A model generated the notes under the pieces. The model saw nothing but the letters and a program-made list of their open reading frames with translations, had not been told where the DNA came from and made no database searches. A DNA stretch of 46,088 nt, taken from positions 297,044-343,131 of the forward strand of contig DF820471.1 in assembly GCA_000739535.1 (NCBI GenBank), written 5' to 3'. This document shows, piece after piece, positions 25,283-32,649 of this stretch; position 1 is the stretch's first letter; every line of letters begins with the position of its first letter. The DNA is from Candidatus Vecturithrix granuli (GTDB lineage Bacteria; Moduliflexota; Moduliflexia; Moduliflexales; Moduliflexaceae). A program made the translations under genes and the position numbers.

Positions 25283-26233
25283 TCATGTTTCAAGTTGTTC
25301 AATAATCGCTGCGGCAAGTAACGGCACAAGAATCTCATGGTGCCCAATCAGCGTATAACCTTCGCCGCCGTCGGAGGTCGGTCGAATCACCACATTCTGA
25401 ATCGGGCGATAATGTCGGATGAAATCCATATTGACGGTCGTAAAATGTTTGACCACATAGCCAAGGTTCCGAACAGTTGAGATCGCTTTGAGAAACACTT
25501 CCGGGAGAATCACGGCTGACCCAATATTGAAATACACGCCGCCTTCCAATTGCGAAATCACACTGATAAAATGTTGAAAATCACGATGCGATCCGGCCCC
25601 CAACGCCGCTCCATTAGCTTCGGGATGCGTATGAATAATATCTGTGCCAATTGACACATGGACTGTAATAGGAATTTGCAAGCGATATCCCGCAGCCACA
25701 AGACTATACTGAAGATAGGGAGGATTCGCGTCATATAGAGCCTTTCCGACCGCCTGACCGATTCCCAATCCGTCTTCCTGTCCCTGGATAATAACAGCAT
25801 TCAGAAATTGTGCGGTTTCACGCCCCATGCCGAATTCTCCGGTCGAAATGGCTTCGGCCACATCTTCGGAAGTCGCGCCAGTGTAAGCCAATTCGAAATC
25901 ATGAATAATGCCTGCGCCATTCAACGCAATCGCTGACACAACCCCGCGCTCCATCAAATCAATAATCAGCGGCGAAAGTCCGCACTTAATCACATGTGCG
26001 CCCATGGCCAGCACAACCAGGCGTTCACTGCGAACGGCCGTCGCAACCCGCTCAACAATCTGCTGAAACTGCTTTCCCGCCAGAATCGCTGGTAATGATT
26101 GTAAAAATGTTGAAAAACTTCCTCCCTTGCGCCAGGGAGTCGCAAACGTCTCGACCTGCACTAAACTTTTACGTTCAAATATAGAGTACGTGGTAATATC
26201 ACGAAAATCAAGAGATGGAAATGTTTTTTTCAT
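25283..26233 (-). CDS. Deoxyhypusine-synthase-like protein
   Basis: A 316-residue protein with an NAD-binding-type core. LVVLAMGAHVIKCGLSPLII (about residues 72-91), VSAIALNGAGIIHDFELAYT (about 98-117) and an acidic SEDVAEAI segment resemble the substrate and NAD pocket of the deoxyhypusine synthase superfamily, where G-x-x-x-K-x-G-L-S-P and N-G-A-x-x-x-H-D-x-E recur. Bacterial homologs act in polyamine metabolism or have unknown roles. I cannot place the catalytic Lys with certainty. It is cut off from the AmrB gene by a palindromic repeat. Confidence 0.5.
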   Translation of the reverse strand: MKKTFPSLDFRDITTYSIFERKSLVQVETFATPWRKGGSFSTFLQSLPAILAGKQFQQIVERVATAVRSERLVVLAMGAHVIKCGLSPLIIDLMERGVVSAIALNGAGIIHDFELAYTGATSEDVAEAISTGEFGMGRETAQFLNAVIIQGQEDGLGIGQAVGKALYDANPPYLQYSLVAAGYRLQIPITVHVSIGTDIIHTHPEANGAALGAGSHRDFQHFISVISQLEGGVYFNIGSAVILPEVFLKAISTVRNLGYVVKHFTTVNMDFIRHYRPIQNVVIRPTSDGGEGYTLIGHHEILVPLLAAAIIEQLET

Positions 26234-26490
26234 AAATTGTTTTCCTGAACAGATTCACCGTCCAGACGACTATTGCTGAGATGAACTATGATCAAAAATT
26301 AATGAATTGCGTTTAGTTTTCAGGATAGGAAGAACAGGTGTGATGTGTCAAGAGAAATTCTTTCAAGAAACGGATTGACGGACATTCAACCTGTCACTCT
26401 TCGACGATAGCGTCTGCCCCATAGACCCAACTAATAGGACACTTCTTTAGCATGAATCGAGTTCTGGTCAGTTTTGTGCCATGAAAGTAC

Positions 26491-26545
26491 TTGACAAGAA
26501 AAGAATCTATCACTTGCAATAGAAATGATAGATTCTCGTTGTCAA
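26491..26545. promoter_or_regulatory. Extended dyad upstream of the Fe-alcohol dehydrogenase
   Basis: TTGACAA and AGAATCTATCA (26501-26511) are mirrored by TGATAGATTCT (26526-26536) and TTGTCAA (26539-26545). A TATAAT lies at 26552-26557, 35-40 bp before the ribosome site. The dyad is well placed to be an operator covering the -35 region; it could instead form a hairpin in a longer transcript. The rest of 26234-26490 shows nothing recognisable. Confidence 0.55.
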
Positions 26546-26596
26546 CCGGAATATAATCTGTTAACATGATGCAAAAAACGAAAGAGGAGAAGAATT

Positions 26597-27865
26597 ATGA
26601 ATACATTTGAACACGCACGTGCATTGTTGCAAGAATTTAAGGGCGATTCGTATGTATATGGGAATGGGGTGTTGAACGAGGTGGGGAAAATTGCCGCTTC
26701 GTCAGGTACAAAAGTTGTGTTAATCTATGGGCAATTTCCTGGCGTCGAAGCGTATGTGAAGACGATTCAGGACTCGGTGGCGCAAGCCGGAGTGCAGCTT
26801 GTGGCTGTCATAGAAGGCGCGCAGCCAAATGCTCCGCGTGAAGATGTGGCGCGCATCACCGCTGAACTCACGCAGGCCAATCCGGACGTGCTTATCAGCT
26901 TTGGCGGCGGGAGCACAATTGATGCGACCAAAGCCGCAGAAGTGTTACGTACCTTAGGCGGCGGAATCGAAGACTATTTCGGCGTCGGCCTGGTGACAAA
27001 AAAACTGGCGGACTCCGGGAAAACGCTCACACCGCATATTGCCATTCAGACCGCCGCCAGTTCCGGGGCGCACCTGACAAAATATTCCAATATTACGGAC
27101 ATCCATACCGGCCAGAAGAAATTGGTCGTGGATGAGGCGGTTGTCCCGACGCGCCCGATGTTCGATTATACGATCACGCACACGGCTCCGCCTGCGCTGA
27201 CCGCTGACGGTGCCCTGGATGGAATTGCCCATATTGTGGAAGTGCTCTATGGCGCAATCGGGAAACCCTATTACAACAAAATGGAGGAAATTGCAAAAGC
27301 TGGTATTGCCTTAGTGGTGAAATACTTGCCGAAAATCAAGGACAATCCGCAGGATGCTGAGGCGCGTGAAGCTCTCTGCCTGGCGACCGATCTCGGCGGC
27401 TATGCCATTATGATCGGCGGCACCAATGGCGGCCATCTGACCAGTTTCTCGCTGGTGGACATTCTGAGCCATGGCCGCGCCTGCGCCTTGATGAATCCCT
27501 ATTATACAGTCTTCTTTGCGCCAGCCGTCGAGGGACCATTGCAGATTATCGGCCAAATTTTTCAAGAAGCCGGCTATATTTCCCAGGATTTGTCCGGTCT
27601 GAAAGGCCGTGAGCTTGGCGTCGCCGTCGCCCAGGGAATGTTTGCCTTTGCCCAGGCCATTGATTTTCCAACCACGCTGAATGCAGTCAAAGGCTTCACT
27701 CAGGCGCACATTGATCGCGCCTTGACTGCGGCAAAAAATCCGCAGTTAAAAATGAAATTAGAAAACATGCCGATTCCCTTGACCGCCGAGATGATTGATG
27801 AATACATGGGACCGATTCTGGAAGCCGCTAAAACCGGCGACCTCCGCCTCATCAAAAATGTGTAA
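26597..27865 (+). CDS. Iron-containing alcohol dehydrogenase
   Basis: A 422-residue group III (iron-activated) dehydrogenase. The NAD(P)-binding loop ISFGGGSTIDATKAAE spans about residues 99-114. The metal-binding region includes ADGALDGIAHIVE (Asp and His, about 202-214), then GGHLTSFSLVD and LSHGRACALMNP, which supply the remaining His ligands. It oxidises an alcohol or reduces an aldehyde; whether the substrate is a simple alcohol, a glycol or a sugar aldehyde is not readable. AAAGAGGAGAAG precedes ATG 26597, and a hairpin terminator follows. Monocistronic by context, with an upstream dyad as likely control site. Confidence 0.92.
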   Translation: MNTFEHARALLQEFKGDSYVYGNGVLNEVGKIAASSGTKVVLIYGQFPGVEAYVKTIQDSVAQAGVQLVAVIEGAQPNAPREDVARITAELTQANPDVLISFGGGSTIDATKAAEVLRTLGGGIEDYFGVGLVTKKLADSGKTLTPHIAIQTAASSGAHLTKYSNITDIHTGQKKLVVDEAVVPTRPMFDYTITHTAPPALTADGALDGIAHIVEVLYGAIGKPYYNKMEEIAKAGIALVVKYLPKIKDNPQDAEAREALCLATDLGGYAIMIGGTNGGHLTSFSLVDILSHGRACALMNPYYTVFFAPAVEGPLQIIGQIFQEAGYISQDLSGLKGRELGVAVAQGMFAFAQAIDFPTTLNAVKGFTQAHIDRALTAAKNPQLKMKLENMPIPLTAEMIDEYMGPILEAAKTGDLRLIKNV

Positions 27866-27867
27866 AT

Positions 27868-27905
27868 CTGAAATCCGGCCATGATTAGGCTAATCGGATT
27901 TTCAG
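27868..27905 (+). terminator. Hairpin terminator after the alcohol dehydrogenase
   Basis: CTGAAATCCG and CGGATTTTCAG pair with one bulged base, with inner GATTAG/CTAATC pairing. It begins 2 bp after the stop codon. Confidence 0.6.
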
Positions 27906-28150
27906 AGAGGAAAAAGTGCTTACCACAAATTGCACAGATTACGCAGATTGAAGAGAAGAAAGCTCTCTTTAATTTCGTTTTGTCATGTTTGTTGTTTCGG
28001 GAATGGAACGCAATGGAATTCCCGAAACAACGCTGCTGACAGTGATGATTTCCAAATCAAGCGTGACGCATTGTGAAACAAAAGCGGTGAGATCAGGCTT
28101 TTGTTGGAGCATATTGCAGTTGTGATGCACTCTTCTCAGGAACGACAAGC

Positions 28151-28321
28151 ATAAAAGTTCGTATTACCATCCGATTAGATCCAGACATCGTCTCCTGGTT
28201 CAAAGAGCAAGTGACACAGGCAGGGGGCGGGAATTATCAGAGCTTAATCAACGACGCCCTGCGCAGATATATCGAAAATCAGCGGGGATCCCTGCAAGAG
28301 AAGTTACGCCGGGTGATTTGA
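28151..28321 (+). pseudogene. Truncated BrnA/CopG-type antitoxin fragment
   Basis: The frame encodes KVRITIRLDPDIVSWFKEQV, then SLINDALRRYIENQRG, and ends at 28321. This is the ribbon-helix-helix C-terminus of a BrnA-like antitoxin (basic strand, then two helices). The frame is open upstream only to a stop at 28088 and holds no in-frame ATG or GTG, so the N-terminal half and start are missing. Confidence 0.6.
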
Positions 28322-28359
28322 GAAGAGTTACAGGTTGTGAGGTAACACGCAGAAATCCA

Positions 28360-28480
28360 TCTGAAACCATGACAAATGCCTGAATCTCTCCTCTTCCATA
28401 CATAGCGCTGTATCGAGTTTGTCCCACTACTTGACTTCTTCTTCGCAGGTCTTGAATTCAGGTATGTCTAAGGTCTTCAT
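28360..28480 (-). pseudogene. Decayed duplicate of the adjacent antitoxin gene
   Basis: The minus-strand frame from ATG 28480 reads MKTLDIPEFKTCEEEVK, a TAG stop, then WDKLDTA. It aligns with the start of the intact antitoxin at 28799 (MKTLEVPEFKTYEEEAEYWD). Similarity extends at DNA level to about 28360 and then ends. It is a broken duplicate of the antitoxin 5-prime part. Confidence 0.75.
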
Positions 28481-28532
28481 GTTCGTAATTCATCAGTAGT
28501 ACCTTTTTCGAGAAAATTTCTTTAAAATACTG

Positions 28533-28799
28533 TCATGAACTTGCAGGAGCTGTTTCTCGAAGTCGTTCGAGCAACAGGATATTGACCAACGTCTCGATTG
28601 TCAGTCCTTGTTTGCGGGCGCGTTGCGCAAGTTCCATGGCCACATCAGGCACGATCGCCACACGAATGGCCCGTTTTATCGGCGTCTCAAATTGAAACCA
28701 TTCCCCATTATCTTCCATAAACGGCGCCGTATCGAGGTTATCCCAATACTCGGCCTCTTCTTCGTAAGTCTTGAACTCAGGTACTTCTAAGGTCTTCAT
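28533..28799 (-). CDS. BrnA/CopG-like antitoxin
   Basis: An 88-residue protein. The N-terminal part binds the toxin in this type of system (EEEAEYWDNLDTAPFMEDNG). The C-terminal ribbon-helix-helix (RAIRVAIVPDVAMELAQRAR, about residues 44-63, and TIETLVNILLLERLRE) binds DNA. It overlaps the toxin gene by 4 bp (28796-28799), toxin first, as in brnTA operons. The complex would be expected to repress its own promoter upstream of the toxin. Confidence 0.8.
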   Translation of the reverse strand: MKTLEVPEFKTYEEEAEYWDNLDTAPFMEDNGEWFQFETPIKRAIRVAIVPDVAMELAQRARKQGLTIETLVNILLLERLRETAPASS

Positions 28800-29068
28800 G
28801 TTCGTAGTCTCCTAAAATGATGCTTTTCACCAGTCGTCATATCTCTGGCTGTAATAAGCTTATACACAGTGCCTTTGAATTGTTCTAACACAACAAACAC
28901 ATATCGTCCTTCCGTGGTCTGTCCATAGAGACGATACCGATTTCGCCCTTCTCGACGAGCCAAATGTCTTGGATCTTCACACACTTCCCACACTTCGTCG
29001 GGTTCAATTCCATGCCGGGCAATATGTTGAACGCGATCCTCATCCCACTCCAATCTGCTGATAAACAT
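28796..29068 (-). CDS. brnT: BrnT-family ribonuclease toxin
   Basis: A 90-residue protein matching BrnT from memory: LEWDEDRVQHIARHGIEPDE near the start (the usual W-D-x-x-x-x-x-H-x-x-x-H-G), the RNRYRLYGQTTEGRYVFVVL beta core (about 42-61), and ITARDMTTGEKHHFRR at the end with the conserved A-R-D/E. BrnT toxins are RelE-like RNases that slow growth until neutralised by BrnA. AAGGAG precedes the ATG at 29068, and the upstream 50 bp are A/T-rich and probably contain the promoter. Confidence 0.88.
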   Translation of the reverse strand: MFISRLEWDEDRVQHIARHGIEPDEVWEVCEDPRHLARREGRNRYRLYGQTTEGRYVFVVLEQFKGTVYKLITARDMTTGEKHHFRRLRT

Positions 29069-29304
29069 GCGTTTTCTCCTTTGCTGTTTTATCTATTATC
29101 TATAGCTACGCTACAAAAGTTCCTCGAATATGTCAACAGAAACATTTGGCAGAGCGTGAAAATCCATTTGCCATAAAACCCTGCGAAACAAGCTTGACAA
29201 TTTTATGAAGATCGGTCAAACAGACAGAGAGAAGGAATTGTAAGATGAATGCTTTCTGTTGAGTTATAGGTGAAAAATTTAAGACAGCAGTATGGAAGTG
29301 AAAT

Positions 29305-30130
29305 ATGCCCAAAACTGTTCTGGAATCGAAATTTACCGAATTAGAAGGCTTAGATCGGATCAACCATATCGTCTATGAGATGAAATGCCTGTTCAGGGAA
29401 ATCACCAAGAGTGATTACGGCATTGACGGTGAAATAGAACTCTGTATCCCAAAAGAAAATCGCAAAGGGTATCAGGCGACAGGCGGCATCATCAAAGTTC
29501 AGGCCAAATCCGGTAGAAGCTATATCACACAAGATACTCCTGCTTCATTCTCTGCCAAAAGTTCAAAAGATGATTTCGAATACTGGTATAACTCAAATTT
29601 CCCTGCCATTTTTATCATCTTCCATCCCCAGGATAAAAAACTGTATTGCAAAGATATGAAGGCGTATTTGAATAGTACGCCTCATGTCTGGCAGTCACCC
29701 TATAAAAATCACCTTTAACAAAGCAGAGGACGAATTTACCGCTCATTGTTTGTTGTCTATCCTGAATCTTGCTCAGGTGAGTTCATCACGGGTTTCTCAC
29801 AAAGAGCAAGAAAAACTGTTTTCAAATCTGTTAAAAATACAAAAGATGCCCGATCAGGTATGGTCAGTACCTTGCAAAGTAAAGCAACCTCAAGATATTT
29901 TGATGGCGGTTGAAGGGTATATTCCTCCTTTTACAATTGTTGGCAAAAACCTCTATACCTTTGAGAGCCTCAGATCATCAGCTTGTATTTTTAGAGAATT
30001 CCGTGAAGGTAAATATCCCCCATTACGAGGAACCTATTTCACCATCGAAAACCGGCATCATTTCCTCTACACAATGGGCTTTGTCCCTTATTTGGAGACT
30101 TATCCCAAACCTCATGTCCCGACGCCCTGA
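29305..30130 (+). pseudogene. DUF4365-domain protein split by a +1 frameshift
   Basis: The first frame (29305-29718, 137 residues) carries the DUF4365 hallmarks: GIDGEIELCIPKE, IIKVQAKSG, FEYWYNSNFPAIFIIF and a following KLYCKDMKAYL. This is a nuclease-like fold with a D-x-E and V-Q-x-K arrangement. It ends abnormally at 29718. The continuing frame (from about 29702) reads IKITFNKAEDEFTAH and onward to 30130, matching the expected sequel. The shift is at a run of five A residues (29704-29708); removing one base restores a reading frame of about 270 residues. It may be a true mutation, a slippery site or a sequencing error. DUF4365 proteins are often found in defence or mobile contexts. Confidence 0.72.
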
Positions 30131-30202
30131 CAGATAAGGACCCAATACTTGCGCTCAGTAACGATAATTTTTTAGAGAAGCTTTTTATGAAGAGGTGATA
30201 CT

Positions 30203-30436
30203 ATGTTGACGTTAGAAGGCATCTTTGATGGACAACACATAGAAGTGTTAGGGAGTATCCCCTTTCATCAAAAAAAGCGGGTTTTGATTACCTTTCTTGA
30301 CGACACGCTGTTTCCACCGAAACCATCTGCGGATATTGACCCGATCTCAGCCTTGCGCGGACGAGACAAACATGCGCATCTGACTGAAAAATTGCTGGCA
30401 GCGCGAAAGGAGGAACAAGTATGGAAAGCACATTGA
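30203..30436 (+). CDS. Small protein preceding a UPF0175/PIN module
   Basis: A 77-residue protein, MLTLEGIFDGQHIEVLGSIP, then KKRVLITFLDD. This form, a short beta-rich N-terminus followed by a charged tail, is common in small genes upstream of antitoxins. It overlaps the UPF0175-like gene at 30421-30436. Possibly an antitoxin or accessory component; no function can be assigned. GAAGAGGTGATACT precedes ATG 30203. Confidence 0.5.
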   Translation: MLTLEGIFDGQHIEVLGSIPFHQKKRVLITFLDDTLFPPKPSADIDPISALRGRDKHAHLTEKLLAARKEEQVWKAH

Positions 30437-30669
30437 CATATCTTCAGCGATTAACTGATGAAACCCATAAACCGGAGGCTGAAGTGTTGACTCTGGCGTT
30501 TCAGGCCGGCATTCGGCAACTCTGGCGAGAACACGTATTAGGCCGCTATCTGCGCCATGAGGTATCCAGAGAAGAGGCCATTGAAGCCGTCGGGTTCGAT
30601 CTGGTTGAACTCGCAGAACGTCAACATCAAGCAGTGATGGAGGATATCGAATGGGCGCTGCATGCATAA
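30421..30669 (+). CDS. UPF0175-like antitoxin
   Basis: An 82-residue helical protein. LGRYLRHEVSREEAIEAVGF followed by DLVELAERQHQ resembles the UPF0175 pattern in which a YLxGxISxGxAAExxG segment forms the DNA-binding helix pair. AAGGAGG lies just before ATG 30421, inside the end of the previous gene. It overlaps the truncated PIN gene that follows, the normal order for UPF0175-PIN toxin-antitoxin pairs. Confidence 0.6.
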   Translation: MESTLTYLQRLTDETHKPEAEVLTLAFQAGIRQLWREHVLGRYLRHEVSREEAIEAVGFDLVELAERQHQAVMEDIEWALHA

Positions 30670-30851
30670 GTGTGGTGACAGATGCGGGACCAATGATTCA
30701 TCTGTCAGTATTCAGTCAGTTGCATGTTCCTGATGTGGTTTGGCAGGAAATTCTTGGTCATGTCGAAGAAGACGACCTGAAATTTCCCGAGAGGCTTACT
30801 GTACAAAACCATGCGCTCCCGCAAGCCGAGGGGGATATCCTCAAAACCTGA
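30651..30851 (+). pseudogene. Truncated PIN-domain (DUF3368-like) toxin
   Basis: The 66-residue frame begins VVTDAGPMIHLSVFSQLHVP, then DVVWQEIL, matching the first PIN motif (D-x-x-P-L-I-H-L) and the I-P-x-x-V-W-x-E-x segment of DUF3368 toxins. About a dozen residues usually found between them are missing, and the protein ends long before the family length of about 150 residues, losing the later acidic residues. It is therefore an inactive remnant. Confidence 0.65.
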
Positions 30852-30985
30852 AACCTTCAAAAAGTATTAACAAAATTTTCTCCATTGATTTTATTTGGTA
30901 AGAGTCGGTATCATCAATATTGCTGCAATTGGCTCAGGTAATCACAAGGATTTGGAAAACTACCGGAATTTTCATGATACGCATG

Positions 30986-31029
30986 TCTGCCCGGGCGCGG
31001 CTACTATCTAAGGGTAACGCCCGGGCAGA
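30986..31029. repeat. TCTGCCCGGGCG palindrome
   Basis: Perfect 12-bp arms TCTGCCCGGGCG and CGCCCGGGCAGA around a 20-base loop. It lies beyond the end of the minus-strand kinase operon; the stretch 30852-30985 shows nothing recognisable. Confidence 0.6.
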
Positions 31030-31037
31030 TGCGGATA

Positions 31038-31091
31038 GGTGCTCGTAGTTCCGGCTTTGGCGGACTGCCTGAAGGCAGAACTACGAGCACC
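31038..31091. repeat. GTAGTTC-type palindromic repeat
   Basis: Perfect 14-bp arms GGTGCTCGTAGTTC and GAACTACGAGCACC with inner GGCTTTGGCGGA/TGCCTGAAGGCA. Same family as 45435-45490. It is 8 bp past the stop of the minus-strand kinase gene and may end that transcript. Confidence 0.7.
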
Positions 31092-31098
31092 ACGATTC

Positions 31099-32649
31099 TT
31101 ATCTCTGCTGTTCCAGGCGGTGTACGGTCTTTCTGGATTCGTCTTTAAGGGCTTCGTAGGTTTTGACATATTGTTCCACATAGAAGCGGTACTCTTCGTG
31201 TCTGGACATGTCAGGGGCGATCACTTTCTCAATCTTGACCATCTGACCGGCGGCTTCTTCGATTGAAGCATAGATGCCGGCCCCGACGGTTGCCAGAATC
31301 GCACAGCCCAGGACGACGGCCTGCTGCTCTTTCGGAATCGTGACCTGTTTGCCAGTGACATCGGCGTGAATCTGCATCCAGAGATCGCTTTTGCTCGGCC
31401 CGCCGCAGATGACTAATTCGTTGATCGAGACGCCTTCCTGTTCCATCCTGTCAAGAATCACGCTTGTCCCATAAGCCACGCCTTCCATGATCGCTCGAAA
31501 TAGATAGGCGGGCGTATGGCGCAAGGTCAGGCCGCGAATCACGCCGCGCGAGGTCGGATCGGTCCAGGGAGTACGGTTGCCCTGCCAATGATCCAAGACG
31601 ATCAATCCTTCGGAGCCAGGCGGAATTTCCTGGGCCATTGAGCCAAGCAGATCATACACATCAACGCCTTTCTGTCGGGCTTCTTGCTGAAGATTCCCGT
31701 TCACAAAATGATCTTTAAACCACTTGAGAATTGAGCCGGTTGAGACCTGTCCCCCTTCCACCAGGTACTTGCCGGGCAGCACGGCATCCGGATAGGCTCC
31801 GAAAATGCCGGGCGCGTGAATTTCTTTATCCAACAATCCGATGTGAACGTGAGATGAGCCGGTAATTAAGGAGAGTTGTCCGGGATGGATCGCATTCAGT
31901 CCTAAGAGGCCGATAAACGCATCGCCGCCGCCGGCCGCAATCGGAATGCCGGTCTTCAATCCGGTTTTTTCAGCGATCTCCTGGCGTAAAGTTCCGGCCA
32001 CCTCACCGAGGCGCATCACCCTGGACGGCAGTTTCTCAAATACATCCCCTAATCCGACGGCTTCGTAAAGACTAATTGGCAATCCTCCCTGCGTCGCATC
32101 GTAAAACCATCTGGTCGAGGCTGTATCAATATTTATTGTTCGTTCGCCGGTCAGCGTATAAATCAGCCAGTCGGTCAGATCAAAAATCGTGCATGCCTTT
32201 GCAAATATTTCAGGTTCATGGCGTTTAATCCATAAGACTTTGCACGGAAACCACTCGGCCGAGACGTTGCCAAAGCCGACGTATTTCAGAGCCGGATCAT
32301 TGGTAGCCGCAAGCTCTTCGGCTTCCTGATGCGCGCGCACATCCATCCAGATCAACGCATCGCGCAACGGCCTGCCGGCAGAATCCAGAAACACAACCGT
32401 GCATGTGGTGCCGTCAACACTCAGGCCTTCGATGACATTCGGGTTTAGCCCGCTTTTCGCGATTGCCTGATTGATGGCCTTGATCATCGCCTGTTCCCAT
32501 TCGATCACCGATTCTTCGGCCCAACCCGGATGTTTATGAGTCGTTTTATATTCGCTTGCGCCAAAACTGATGCAGGCCCCTTTTTCGTCAAAAATCGCCG
32601 CGCGAACGCTTTCAGTCCCGGCGTCTATTCCTAACACATATCTCGACAT
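31099..32649 (-). CDS. FGGY-family carbohydrate kinase (second of pair)
   Basis: A 516-residue sugar kinase of the hexokinase/actin fold. N-terminal phosphate loop VLGIDAGTESVRAAIF; substrate lobe with LIWMDVRAHQEAEEL (about 98); catalytic-base region IAAGGGDAFIGLLG (about 238); and second-domain motif LVICGGPSKSDLWMQIHADV (about 413), typical of FGGY enzymes. Sequence style suggests a pentulose or polyol kinase rather than glycerol kinase. Its start overlaps the end of the upstream kinase by 19 bp, with AAGGAGG lying inside that gene, so the two are cotranscribed. The exact substrate is not determined. Confidence 0.9.
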   Translation of the reverse strand: MSRYVLGIDAGTESVRAAIFDEKGACISFGASEYKTTHKHPGWAEESVIEWEQAMIKAINQAIAKSGLNPNVIEGLSVDGTTCTVVFLDSAGRPLRDALIWMDVRAHQEAEELAATNDPALKYVGFGNVSAEWFPCKVLWIKRHEPEIFAKACTIFDLTDWLIYTLTGERTINIDTASTRWFYDATQGGLPISLYEAVGLGDVFEKLPSRVMRLGEVAGTLRQEIAEKTGLKTGIPIAAGGGDAFIGLLGLNAIHPGQLSLITGSSHVHIGLLDKEIHAPGIFGAYPDAVLPGKYLVEGGQVSTGSILKWFKDHFVNGNLQQEARQKGVDVYDLLGSMAQEIPPGSEGLIVLDHWQGNRTPWTDPTSRGVIRGLTLRHTPAYLFRAIMEGVAYGTSVILDRMEQEGVSINELVICGGPSKSDLWMQIHADVTGKQVTIPKEQQAVVLGCAILATVGAGIYASIEEAAGQMVKIEKVIAPDMSRHEEYRFYVEQYVKTYEALKDESRKTVHRLEQQR

